This document shows positions 23,094-30,348 of a DNA stretch of 37,916 nt, piece after piece; position 1 is the first letter of the stretch; each line of letters starts with the position of its first letter. Origin of the DNA: a virus; the IMG/VR virus record IMGVR_UViG_3300015171_000015, positions 1-37,916 of that record. One strand, given 5' to 3'. Below the pieces are notes generated by a model. That model saw only the letters and a program-made list of their open reading frames with translations, did no database searches and was not told where the DNA came from. The position numbers were made by a program, and so were the translations under genes.

Positions 23094-23365
23094 ATGCTAG
23101 GCCAGGCTTGATTCTGGCTGTGACTGATGGGAGTTATTTAAACTTACGTTTTAGTAAGTTCACCCACATCTTCCCGGTACAAACCAGGGCTTTACTTAAG
23201 CTACAGTCATTCACTTGACAGCATGTATTCCGGTTATAGTGTCTCCCGGTCATTGCCTGCGTGTCCTCGGGCGGTGCTGCTTCACCTTTAAACGGGGACA
23301 GCTACTCCCCAATACCCTTCGCTTCTCACCCTTTCAGGCCAGGAGAAGCTCCACGCCGCTAGCAT
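23094..23365 (-). ncRNA. Candidate large structured RNA
   Basis: A 272-nt domain closed by a perfect 7-bp helix (ATGCTAG at 23365-23359 with CTAGCAT at 23100-23094, minus strand). Nested inside, in order: GCTTCTC/GAGAAGC with inner CCT-GAAA-GGG; GGGGA/TCCCC; GGTG/CACC; CCGG/CCGG; GTCA/TGAC; CCTGGT-TTGT-ACCGGG; GGG/CCC enclosing AACTTAC-TAAAAC-GTAAGTT; GCCAG/CTGGC. The G-U pairs in two stems and the GAAA tetraloop work only on the minus strand, which sets the orientation. No credible coding frame exists on either strand. It lies between the exonuclease gene (5 nt) and the 62-aa gene (110 nt). Not matched to a known class; not a tRNA. Confidence 0.6.
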
Positions 23366-23369
23366 CTCT

Positions 23370-24116
23370 TTATAAATTAACAATTACTGGCTTAATACTT
23401 TTTATTGGTAGCCTACTTCTGCAATAACCACCACAACCTATACAATGAAATCTTCTATAAGTTCCTGCTGTAGTGTATCTAAATCCTTTTGATTGAAGTG
23501 TTGTAGTTTTACCGCATTTAGGGCAACCATCGGGCTTTCCCTCTATTTGAGCTACATTAGGATGATTGTTAATAAAGGGTAGCATTTTATTATAAATCTT
23601 CTCTAACAGCACAACATCTTGCTTATTATAATGAATCATTTTCTTCCAAGCCGAAGGCTTATTGGCCATACACCCGAGCCAAAGATCAAATCCTTCATGT
23701 TTAGCTTTCTGTCCCAGTTTAAGGGTTTTACCAAGATTGTCAAGGCTATTGCTGTTGAAATTGAAATGGGCTTTAGCTACCTTCTTGGTGTCAATAGAGC
23801 GGTAGGGAGTCACTGGGGGCAGTCCTGCAATTATAAATCTAGCATTAGCTTTTTTATTGTCAAATTGGTCTCCATTGTGAGCCACTACAATATCAGCTTG
23901 GCTAAGAATCTTATGGAGATGTAGCAATAGAGTTTTATCGTCTTTCTGGTTTTTTCTAGTAATACATGTAACTTTAGACTCTCCTTGCCACTTATAGGCA
24001 AAGGAAAGAAGCTCCCACTCCTTCTTGTATGCAATTACATTCTGCTCATACATTCCCCAAACATAAGCTAAATTAGGACTTGTTTCTATGTCATAAAACA
24101 ATATTTTTGGTTTCAT
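23370..24116 (-). CDS. RNase H-fold 3'-5' exonuclease with zinc ribbon
   Basis: 248 aa. DEDD-type signature: YDIETSP (Asp/Glu of motif I), VVAHNGDQFDNKKAN (motif II, Asp), and YNKQDVVLLEKIY (motif III, Tyr/Asp). This is the RNase H-like (PF13482 type) exonuclease found in phages, acting on DNA or RNA ends. A C-terminal ribbon (CPKCGKTTT...RRFHCIGCGGYCRS) may bind nucleic acid. The start overlaps the HAD gene stop by 4 bases (ATGA). It is the last gene before the structured RNA. Confidence 0.8.
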   Translation of the reverse strand: MKPKILFYDIETSPNLAYVWGMYEQNVIAYKKEWELLSFAYKWQGESKVTCITRKNQKDDKTLLLHLHKILSQADIVVAHNGDQFDNKKANARFIIAGLPPVTPYRSIDTKKVAKAHFNFNSNSLDNLGKTLKLGQKAKHEGFDLWLGCMANKPSAWKKMIHYNKQDVVLLEKIYNKMLPFINNHPNVAQIEGKPDGCPKCGKTTTLQSKGFRYTTAGTYRRFHCIGCGGYCRSRLPIKSIKPVIVNL

Positions 24117-24577
24117 TTTTGTCCGCCTGATCGGGCTTTAAAAAAGGTATACCCATTCTTCTTACACATGGCTTCTATGGTGCCATGTTCGTCATCATCA
24201 AACACTATAGCAGACTGATTTGCCCCTAAGGTTTCCTTTATAATGCGTTCTTTTAGGTCTGCTGCATCATCCCAACAATCATTTGGTCTCATCTTAAGGT
24301 CTATTCCAACGGGGAAGCCATTGTTTATAAGCCACTCTTGAGTTACTACCCTAAGCTTTTCTTCTCTAGAAGTGAGGTAGATACAATCATGTTGATATAG
24401 TGCGTCGCACAATACATCCATCCCGGGCACCGGTACATCATTGTGAACTCCAGTATTAACCAACTCCACCCATTTAGTGTAGGCTTCTTTGTCAGACCTA
24501 AGAGGCTCTGGTCCAGCCAACTTAAATCTAATTTCTCCGTTAGCTAACGTGCCGTCAATGTCGAAAACATATAGCAT
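24113..24577 (-). CDS. HAD phosphatase, polynucleotide 3'-phosphatase-like
   Basis: 154 aa. HAD motif I FDIDGTLANGEIR (nucleophile and acid Asp), motif II YLTSREEK, motif III/IV around MRPNDCWDDAADLKE and IVFDDDEHGTIEAM. The order, including W-x-x-L-V near 36-40 and an MRPNDCWDD stretch, resembles the phosphatase half of T4 polynucleotide kinase/phosphatase. The kinase half is absent. Likely removes 3'-phosphates from nicked nucleic acid, alongside the nucleases of this operon; a nucleotide phosphatase is the alternative. Ribosome site GGAG lies 5-6 nt before ATG. Confidence 0.75.
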   Translation of the reverse strand: MLYVFDIDGTLANGEIRFKLAGPEPLRSDKEAYTKWVELVNTGVHNDVPVPGMDVLCDALYQHDCIYLTSREEKLRVVTQEWLINNGFPVGIDLKMRPNDCWDDAADLKERIIKETLGANQSAIVFDDDEHGTIEAMCKKNGYTFFKARSGGQK

Positions 24578-24585
24578 AAGTACTC

Positions 24586-24672
24586 CTAGTTAAATCCGCA
24601 TTTAATCCAATGTGCCTTCCAAAACTTGTACCACAACAAAGCTCTTTTACGCCTTGCTTTTGTAGACGGCAC
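24586..24672 (-). CDS. Possible 28-aa basic, Trp-rich microprotein
   Basis: 28 aa from GTG 24672 to TAG 24586, filling the gap between two genes. Sequence starts PSTKARRKRALLWYKFWKAH; strongly basic with three tryptophans. No good ribosome site in the usual place, so it may be chance. Confidence 0.3.
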   Translation of the reverse strand: MPSTKARRKRALLWYKFWKAHWIKCGFN

Positions 24673-24676
24673 TATA

Positions 24677-25306
24677 TTAGTACTCTTTTTCCTTAACATA
24701 ACGATCGTCCAATTCTGGATGAGTTTTCTCAAACTCCAATAAAAACATGCATTCACACATTGCATGGGCTATATGTGAGAGGCCTGTTTCTTGATCTTTG
24801 CTTTCACCGCCGAGGTATGCGACAACATGTCGCAGAATAGCTCCAAGGATGCGTGAATAAGAGATACCTTTTCTCCAGTTGTGCGATTCGTACTTTCTAG
24901 CACCATGGGTAAGAACTTTGCCAAGTTGGAGCAATGCTTCAGGGCTAATGAGTTCGAGACGGACTTTATCTTGGTCATTTTTTATTCCTCCTTCGTTTGT
25001 TTTCTCTTCCAGTTTTGCTATAGTGGCATTGGGGACAAAGGACCTGATAGCCGCTTTGTCTGCAGAGGAGACGTTCTGCAAAAGAGTCCCAGGAAACGAA
25101 TCCGATGTTGGGTTCCACGACTGGGGAGATGTGGTCGAGTTGTTTATCCTTGTTTCTGACTTGTTGTTTACATTTGGCACAAGTATAGATTCCTCTCTCT
25201 GTTCTAGCTTGTTTAATCGCTTCATTACGCCACGGCCATCTAAAGGATGCACGTCTAAGCGATGCCCGAATAAATTGAAAACGATACTTTTTAAACTCTT
25301 CTTCAC
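24677..25306 (-). CDS. dATP/dGTP diphosphohydrolase-like (DUF5664) protein, start uncertain
   Basis: The last about 105 residues are a clear DUF5664 (MazG-like dNTP hydrolase) domain: GGIKNDQDKVRLELISPEAL, HGARKYESHNWRKGI, RHVVAYLGGE, GLSHIAHAMCECMFLLEFE. Family role: hydrolyses deoxynucleotide triphosphates, shaping the dNTP pool. Oddity: the open frame extends upstream to ATG 25306, but those codons overlie the HNH gene in another frame and look like its shadow. The only good ribosome site plus ATG (AAGGAGG, ATG at 24978) opens the wrong frame. In the DUF5664 frame no ATG, GTG or TTG lies nearby; CTG or a TTG about 60 codons upstream are the options. A frameshift, non-standard start or sequence error should be considered. 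Confidence 0.7.
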   Translation of the reverse strand: MKKSLKSIVFNLFGHRLDVHPLDGRGVMKRLNKLEQREESILVPNVNNKSETRINNSTTSPQSWNPTSDSFPGTLLQNVSSADKAAIRSFVPNATIAKLEEKTNEGGIKNDQDKVRLELISPEALLQLGKVLTHGARKYESHNWRKGISYSRILGAILRHVVAYLGGESKDQETGLSHIAHAMCECMFLLEFEKTHPELDDRYVKEKEY

Positions 25307-25334
25307 TATAGTTTAACCAATCTTTATTAACCAT
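24975..25334 (-). CDS. HNH endonuclease
   Basis: 119 aa. Contains YTCAKCKQQVRNKDKQLDHISPV, then SGYQVLCPQCHYSKTGREN: two CxxC knuckles flanking the D-H of the HNH motif and a final N. Basic C-terminus (NKRRRNKK). This class of small HNH nucleases is common beside phage primase and polymerase genes and may resolve or nick replicating DNA. It starts 7 bp inside the primase gene end. Its stop codon TGA overlaps an ATG with a strong ribosome site that belongs to no recognisable frame. Confidence 0.8.
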   Translation of the reverse strand: MVNKDWLNYSEEEFKKYRFQFIRASLRRASFRWPWRNEAIKQARTERGIYTCAKCKQQVRNKDKQLDHISPVVEPNIGFVSWDSFAERLLCRQSGYQVLCPQCHYSKTGRENKRRRNKK

Positions 25335-26124
25335 ATATGCTTTTCACAAGCTGGTCAAGGTTTTCTTCTGTCTTACGGTCTAAATAGGTCTTATTAACTT
25401 CTCCAACCCACCAGCGAGCGTGGGAAAGTAACACACCCTGGGACTTAAGTGCATACAAACAACGCACTAGATGTACGTGACGCTCTCCATTATCTTGAGG
25501 GGTACTATTATACATTATCGATTTAACATCAAATATAGACCGCCCCCCACCAGTATACACCATATTGTCAATGAGATCATTAGGTACACCTTTATCTCCT
25601 ATCAAAGTATTATAATCAGCTTCAATTGCTCTCACTCCACCAACTTCAATAAGCTTTTTTTGATATCCAGTCTTCTCATGTACAGTGCCTGGCAGGCGAA
25701 ACAGATGCAAGTGTGTGTAGATACTGGAGTCATGCCCTTCAAATGTCTTTTCTGTCCACTTCTTATCGAATAGGGGTAGAAGGTGGCTAGGAGTAGTGTT
25801 CCTAAGGATACCAACATGAAAGCCACGGCCGCCACTAGTATATAGTTGATAGTCATACTTTAACTCCTTTACCTTATCAATCACCGCTTTGCTGGCGGCT
25901 TCATTATCCGTGTCGACCCATAGTCTTTCACTCCAGACCGTACCTTTAAAACCGCGCGTAGTTCCTGTTTCGACAATCGAATGGGCGGTTTCTTCTGGGA
26001 TGGAATATAAAGAGACGAATCCTCCAGGAGGCAAATCATTCCTATAAATAACATAAGGAGGAGAAGGATAGAACTTCCCAGTAGAAAACAAATAACAATT
26101 ATAAATGTTAGCATAATTATTCAT
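25327..26124 (-). CDS. AEP-type primase (prim-pol)
   Basis: 265 aa. Archaeo-eukaryotic primase signature: motif I LWVDTDNE (Asp71, Asp73), motif II SGGRGFHVGI (Ser97, His103), and a motif III-like LFRLPGTVHEKTG (Arg143). The N-terminus and C-terminal helical part (RCLYALKSQGVLLSHARWW) vary in the family. It would make primers for the family A polymerase, whose stop it overlaps by 8 bp. No helicase domain is attached, unlike T7-type primase-helicases. Confidence 0.75.
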   Translation of the reverse strand: MNNYANIYNCYLFSTGKFYPSPPYVIYRNDLPPGGFVSLYSIPEETAHSIVETGTTRGFKGTVWSERLWVDTDNEAASKAVIDKVKELKYDYQLYTSGGRGFHVGILRNTTPSHLLPLFDKKWTEKTFEGHDSSIYTHLHLFRLPGTVHEKTGYQKKLIEVGGVRAIEADYNTLIGDKGVPNDLIDNMVYTGGGRSIFDVKSIMYNSTPQDNGERHVHLVRCLYALKSQGVLLSHARWWVGEVNKTYLDRKTEENLDQLVKSIYG

Positions 26125-28099
26125 CTTTCTTTAACCCCGCTAATGTATGGAATTCTCTAAGTTCCATCTTTATAGGCACACTTAATCCTAACTCAGTATT
26201 TACTTTTTGTAAAGCTTCTTTGTATATTTCTTTGAGTTCCACAACTCTTTCTTTCGGGCACTGGTTACTAGTACTATCATGGCAATCAAGAAGAATAGGG
26301 TTAATAGGCAAATTGGCAGCACTACATAATACATAAACATGAAGAACCCAAGATACCAAAACATCATGACCTCCAGATTGAATAAACCTATTAAAAAGAT
26401 CCTTATACTCAGGATCAGGTACTCTAATTATCCTACCACAAACATTTATTAACTGCCCATCTCGTTTGTATAGTTGTCTAAGTTGGTACTGGGTTTCAGC
26501 AACCTTACGGAACTTTGTCCAGTACTTTCGAACGAGAACATTAGCCTCTTCTGGGGTTGTTGGAATTCCAGCTGAAGAAAGGTTCTTTGCCACTGTAAAG
26601 CCAGTTCCTGTGTAGGAAACTGCAAGCTGAATAATTTTAGCAACTTTACGTTGTCTGGCAAAATGTTCTTTAATTGCTCCTGTAATTGGTAAACGTGGAT
26701 TGTAACCATCTTGTAACTCCTTATCGTTTGGAAATAACTCCAGAGCTAGATCAAGGTAAATATCCCCGATCCCGTCTCTAAATACTTTTAACATACTTGG
26801 ATCATCACTATAGTGGGCTGTTAGCGTTGGTTCTATTGCTGTCAAATCTGCATGTACACCGCTCCACCCCTCGTCGCACCTAAAGCACTGCATTATCTCC
26901 TTCTCGTCAAAGGGGGCATTAAGAAGGTGTGGCTTAAACCCTGCCAACCTATAGGATACTGTCCCTGCTATATTATACCTGGGATGCAATCTTCCTGTCT
27001 TAGTGTGCTTTAGGTATAGTTGAGTGAAGTTGGATGTTAATGTATTCGTGTGTTCATATTTGAGGTAACTTTCGAGCCCCGCTCTAATTTTATGGTCAAG
27101 GGTGCTTCGAAGGATAGAAGATATACTATCCTCTGTAACTGCTGCCTTACCTGCTGGCGTAGTTTCAGTGATGGGGAGTTTAAGTTTATCGAAGAATAAC
27201 TCTCGTTTGTGTTTATCCGAATTGATATTAAACTTCTCCCATTCTTCTTCATTGTTAAGATAACGCGATCTATTGTATTCCCGCTTATATAGCGCGGCAT
27301 GCCTATCCCTCCAGTCTTCTTCGATATCTTTGAGGGTGCTTTCAAACTCTTTCTTAAAGTCTTTTTCATACTTCTCCGTCTTTGTGGTTAAAGAGTCGTG
27401 TACTGATTGTAGTAAGTTAATATCTGTTAGAATACCTTTTTCTGTACCCTTCTCTAGAAGTAACTGGTAATCCATAGTGCGTTTCATCATCCAAAAATAA
27501 TCATTAAGCATAAACCAGTTAAGTAACTTACTGTATATACGAATAGTAGAAACTGCATCTAATGCGGCATATTTGCCCATAACATCCATGGAAGCCATAT
27601 AGTGATCGCCGTTACGCAAATTACCGCCCCTGCTGCTAACATCTGTTTTAAGGTCCTCATCATTGCTCTTCTCCCATCCAAGTAACTCTACCTGAGCATC
27701 TTTTAACCCATAAGGTCTAGGGCCCGCAGGAGCGGAACTAAGATGCCACATGATTCTAGTATCACCAACCCAATTACTATTAATGCTCCCAGCAATGTCA
27801 ATAAATCTTTTATCATAAGTAAAGTTATGCCCTATAAGTTCTTGTGCAGCAAGCCAAGAGAAAAGGAAGGAGGATAAGGCGCTCTCAGCCTGCTGCACAA
27901 ATGTTTTACCATCCCAATGCACTAAGGGAATATAAATCCCATTAGGATTGGTTTCGTTAGGCACTAAGGGAGACAGAGATACACCTAACAAAATCTTATC
28001 ATGAGCAGTTTCAGTATCACACCCAATTGGATCCTCACTGCTCCATGTTTCTGTTATTTCTTTAAAACGGGACAAGCTAATTACAATTTCAGTAGTCAA
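26117..28099 (-). CDS. polA-like: DNA polymerase I family (family A), with 3'-5' exonuclease
   Basis: 660 aa, TTG start at 28099 with GGAGG 5 nt upstream. Exonuclease motifs are intact: CDTETAHD (Asp28, Glu30), GHNFTYDKRF, YAALDAVST. Polymerase: HPRYNIAGTVSYRLAG, motif A HADLTAIEPTLTAH, motif B RKVAKIIQLAVSY, motif C LLDCHDSTS. Aligned with E. coli Pol I, Arg754, Lys758 and Tyr766 are kept while the 762 position is Leu instead of Phe/Tyr, and the Glu after the motif C Asp is Ser. No 5'-3' exonuclease domain. It is the replicative polymerase. Leu762 types are common in environmental phages and have been linked with accurate, slow synthesis. An RNA element with alternative stems lies upstream. 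Confidence 0.92.
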   Translation of the reverse strand: MTTEIVISLSRFKEITETWSSEDPIGCDTETAHDKILLGVSLSPLVPNETNPNGIYIPLVHWDGKTFVQQAESALSSFLFSWLAAQELIGHNFTYDKRFIDIAGSINSNWVGDTRIMWHLSSAPAGPRPYGLKDAQVELLGWEKSNDEDLKTDVSSRGGNLRNGDHYMASMDVMGKYAALDAVSTIRIYSKLLNWFMLNDYFWMMKRTMDYQLLLEKGTEKGILTDINLLQSVHDSLTTKTEKYEKDFKKEFESTLKDIEEDWRDRHAALYKREYNRSRYLNNEEEWEKFNINSDKHKRELFFDKLKLPITETTPAGKAAVTEDSISSILRSTLDHKIRAGLESYLKYEHTNTLTSNFTQLYLKHTKTGRLHPRYNIAGTVSYRLAGFKPHLLNAPFDEKEIMQCFRCDEGWSGVHADLTAIEPTLTAHYSDDPSMLKVFRDGIGDIYLDLALELFPNDKELQDGYNPRLPITGAIKEHFARQRKVAKIIQLAVSYTGTGFTVAKNLSSAGIPTTPEEANVLVRKYWTKFRKVAETQYQLRQLYKRDGQLINVCGRIIRVPDPEYKDLFNRFIQSGGHDVLVSWVLHVYVLCSAANLPINPILLDCHDSTSNQCPKERVVELKEIYKEALQKVNTELGLSVPIKMELREFHTLAGLKKDE

Positions 28100-28120
28100 C
28101 TTGTCCTCCTAAAATTTGGG

Positions 28121-28174
28121 GGTTACTAACCCGGAACCCCGCTACACGGTAACCACTCACTCAAGGCAGGTTAC
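28121..28174 (-). promoter_or_regulatory. Possible RNA switch upstream of the polymerase gene
   Basis: On the minus strand GTAACC (28174-28169), GGTTACC (28154-28148) and GTAACC (28126-28121) lie in series: the middle can pair with either flank, giving two exclusive hairpins. GGGTT-AGT-AACCC overlaps the last one, 14-20 nt before the ribosome site. Fits a translational or attenuation control; no T run for termination. Confidence 0.35.
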
Positions 28175-28184
28175 GCCAGTCACT

Positions 28185-28649
28185 TTACTTATTACCACCA
28201 TCCAACGGCCACACACTTGCTACATCCTTCACTGCTTTGCCCATATACTCGCGATCACGCAAGTAAATGGTAACAGTAGCTCCAAGAACATCAGCAAATT
28301 CAGAATTATCCGTGATCTTCCGGGGGATCGGAAATGCAAGGATGTCCTCTGAAGTATATCCAGCCGCTTGAAGACGGCGCTTGAAACTATCGATGCCGTA
28401 TTTGGTATTAACTAGATTACCATCTGGATCGGCTTTGTCAACGGTTTTAAGAACAATATTCTCGTAGACAGGACGATCAAGCCCCGCCACGATATACTTC
28501 ATCTTAAGGCCGAAGGCTCCAGTACGATAACTAGTGGTTTCGATCTTATCGATCGTTCCCTCGTAACGTGTACCACGATCCTTTGTATTCCCAGTACCCA
28601 CTGGGATCGCCTGTGCGGCTTCTTTAGTTGCTGTTGATGGTTTACTCAT
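28185..28649 (-). CDS. Probable ssDNA-binding protein
   Basis: 154 aa. Basic Thr-rich N-terminus, beta core (RYEGTIDKIETTSYRTGAFGLKMKYIVAGLDRPVYENIVLKT), a helical SFKRRLQAAGYTSEDILAFPIP and terminal beta strands (GATVTIYLRDREYMG). This layout resembles DUF669-type single-stranded DNA-binding proteins of phage replication modules. It sits between a Cas4-like nuclease and the polymerase, with an 8-bp overlap to the nuclease gene. The call rests on context and shape, since no signature residue proves it. Confidence 0.5.
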   Translation of the reverse strand: MSKPSTATKEAAQAIPVGTGNTKDRGTRYEGTIDKIETTSYRTGAFGLKMKYIVAGLDRPVYENIVLKTVDKADPDGNLVNTKYGIDSFKRRLQAAGYTSEDILAFPIPRKITDNSEFADVLGATVTIYLRDREYMGKAVKDVASVWPLDGGNK

Positions 28650-29523
28650 TTACTTTCTCCTTGTTTTTGTTTTCTAACATCTTCTTATATTGAGGACAAA
28701 AGCTTTTTACTGAACAATATGATTCGCATCTAACACTTTCGCCTTCTCTAAAGACCGCACTATATGCTGATCCTAGTTCCGCAATCATACTTTCTGCTGC
28801 TTCTTTAGTATTACACAAGCGATGGGCTCTTTTCAATCCCTTTTTCATCACTGCATAAACATCATCTTTAGCCCATCTTTCTTCTTTAGAGCAAAGAGGA
28901 ACTTCTCCCCAGGCAGCCTTTTGATGTAGTCTCACCCTATCTTCAATATAATTCTTAGCTTTTTTCTCTTCCCAAAGAGGAACATCAACTAATACTACTT
29001 GATGCGCGGGATAGATAGAGGGATCTAGTTCACGCTGTGCTCCCATTTTACTCCAATCGCGTAAGATAGCTACTATTTGAAGTTTCTTAACGTCGATATT
29101 GTTCTGTCTGAGTATTTCTCCATAGACGTTGAGTTGCTTTTCCCACTCTTCCGGTATAGTATTTCCTCTAACTTTGTAAACGGAAGTGAACTTATAATCC
29201 TGAAGTAGCCCGTCTTTGAGGACAAATCTATCCATTCCTCCTGAGACTTTCCATCCATTGACCAATACAGACAAACGCCTCTCAGCATCCCCCGTTTCGT
29301 CAGCCCTTTCAAGAATACCATGAATAACTTGGCCGCAGAGAGACCAGATTCTCTCGGAAACATCTTCAGTAATCTCGTTTTCATGCTTATCCTTTAAAAC
29401 TCGTATTTGGGGTGGATCGTTCAACTCAGTAACACTAATATCAGAATCGCCTTTAGTATAGGAGTCATTCTTTACCGCCCGTACGATTGGTTCTGGAAGA
29501 TTTAATTTGTTAGTTAATTTCAT
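28642..29523 (-). CDS. PD-(D/E)XK nuclease of the Cas4/RecB type
   Basis: 293 aa from ATG 29523, which makes ATGA with the upstream stop; an ATG at 29535 would add 4 residues. Motifs: CGQVIHGILERAD (His and Glu), GGMDRFVL (Asp), LQDYKFT (Asp-x-Lys), QLNVYGEIL (Gln/Tyr). A late cysteine set (RCESYCSVKSFC) plus the Cys before the His motif suggests a 4Fe-4S cluster as in Cas4 and AddB. Role: exonuclease acting in phage recombination or replication, beside the ssDNA-binding candidate. Confidence 0.75.
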   Translation of the reverse strand: MKLTNKLNLPEPIVRAVKNDSYTKGDSDISVTELNDPPQIRVLKDKHENEITEDVSERIWSLCGQVIHGILERADETGDAERRLSVLVNGWKVSGGMDRFVLKDGLLQDYKFTSVYKVRGNTIPEEWEKQLNVYGEILRQNNIDVKKLQIVAILRDWSKMGAQRELDPSIYPAHQVVLVDVPLWEEKKAKNYIEDRVRLHQKAAWGEVPLCSKEERWAKDDVYAVMKKGLKRAHRLCNTKEAAESMIAELGSAYSAVFREGESVRCESYCSVKSFCPQYKKMLENKNKEKVNE

Positions 29524-29798
29524 TTCCCACCACATTGACAGCCATAAGGCATTATAACAGAATGAAAGTCACAAGTACAAGCTTTTATTTCTGACGAAGT
29601 AAAAGCTTCAGGAACACCCTCAAAATAATCATAAAGATAAGTAATATTACATTGATCAAATCCATACTTATGTACAGAAATATAACTCCCATAAAGATCA
29701 GCCTCAAGATAAACATAATCTTCTGAAATAGGATAATAAATATCATCACCAATACAAAAAGGAAGTCCTTGCCTCATTAAATCCATAAAAGTTCTCAT
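29520..29798 (-). CDS. Small acidic protein, first gene of the replication operon, unknown
   Basis: 92 aa. Contains GDDIYYPISEDYVYLEADLYG and, at the end, CTCDFHSVIMPYGCQCGG with four cysteines in 14 residues, possibly a metal site. No family recognised. The start at 29798 has no ribosome site and lies about where transcription from the promoter at 29805 would begin, so it could be leaderless. Internal Mets at residues 5 and 8 are alternatives. ATGA links it to the nuclease gene. Confidence 0.5.
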   Translation of the reverse strand: MRTFMDLMRQGLPFCIGDDIYYPISEDYVYLEADLYGSYISVHKYGFDQCNITYLYDYFEGVPEAFTSSEIKACTCDFHSVIMPYGCQCGGK

Positions 29799-29804
29799 GA
29801 AACT

Positions 29805-29834
29805 AAACTATCACAAAATGTATTTATGTGTCAA
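29805..29834 (-). promoter_or_regulatory. Promoter for the replication operon
   Basis: Minus strand: TTGACA (29834-29829), 18-bp spacer, TAGTTT (29810-29805). Perfect -35, moderate -10. Divergent from the promoter at 29957. Confidence 0.55.
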
Positions 29835-29840
29835 CAGATT

Positions 29841-29856
29841 AAAACCAAGGCTAAAT
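29841..29856. promoter_or_regulatory. Shared 16-bp element, copy 2
   Basis: AAAACCAAGGCTAAAT, 15 of 16 identical to 1025-1040. It lies just upstream of the -35 of the leftward promoter, a position usual for an activator or repressor site. Confidence 0.4.
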
Positions 29857-29945
29857 TTACGTTCTAGTAATATCAACTACTTAGGCGTTATGAAAGATAT
29901 ATTTAAGATGTTGTTATTGTTAGTAAAGTGGGATTGAGTAGGCTC

Positions 29946-29957
29946 AAAATAAAGGCT
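29946..29957. promoter_or_regulatory. Shared element, partial copy 3
   Basis: AAAATAAAGGCT, 11-12 of the first 12 bases of the element, abutting the -35 of the rightward promoter. The gap 29799-30060 otherwise shows no gene. Confidence 0.35.
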
Positions 29958-29984
29958 TGACAACAAATAAACATATGATAGTAT
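29957..29984 (+). promoter_or_regulatory. Promoter for the packaging/head operon
   Basis: TTGACA (29957-29962), 16-bp spacer, TAGTAT (29979-29984). Transcription would run into the genes from 30061. Confidence 0.5.
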
Positions 29985-30060
29985 CTATATATGGGGTTAA
30001 GTACTTGTATATACCTAATCCACTATACTAACATCAAGTAACTAATACAGGAGATAAATA

Positions 30061-30348
30061 ATGTCCAAGTTTACAGAAATGCTTCAGAAAAAGAAAGCCC
30101 CGCAAAAAGTAGAGGCTACGGTTGAGTCCCTCCAAGCCGATTATAATAATACCTGTGCCCAACTAGGACAGGATGTGGTTCGCATTGAAGACCTTATGAA
30201 TGCTACAGATACTTTGAGAAAGAATGTTGAAGACCATAAAACTAAGATCTTTGCCATTCTTAAAGAAATGCCGGCTGCCCGTGAAAAAGCCACTAAGAAA
30301 GCCGCTGAAGCCAAAAAGGATCAGGACGATGCTAAAGAAACTGATTAG
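30061..30348 (+). CDS. Small coiled-coil protein
   Basis: 95 aa, first gene of the rightward operon, ribosome site AGGAGA 5-6 nt upstream. Lys/Glu/Ala-rich helix with heptads (VESLQADYNNTCAQLGQDVV, EKATKKAAEAKKDQDD). No family recognised; possibly a small DNA-mimic or assembly helper. Overlaps the next gene by 20 bp. Confidence 0.55.
   Translation: MSKFTEMLQKKKAPQKVEATVESLQADYNNTCAQLGQDVVRIEDLMNATDTLRKNVEDHKTKIFAILKEMPAAREKATKKAAEAKKDQDDAKETD

Noticed and set aside
23215-23427. Plus-strand 70-codon frame
   Set aside because: It lies over the structured RNA and the exonuclease end, lacks a ribosome site and has no protein-like pattern.
24769-24978. 69-codon frame with strong ribosome site at 24978
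   Set aside because: It is an out-of-frame shadow of the DUF5664 domain, kept only as part of the overlap puzzle.
30224-30328. 35-codon extension of the 109-aa gene
   Set aside because: It overlies the preceding coiled-coil gene in another frame and is Lys/Pro-rich shadow sequence.
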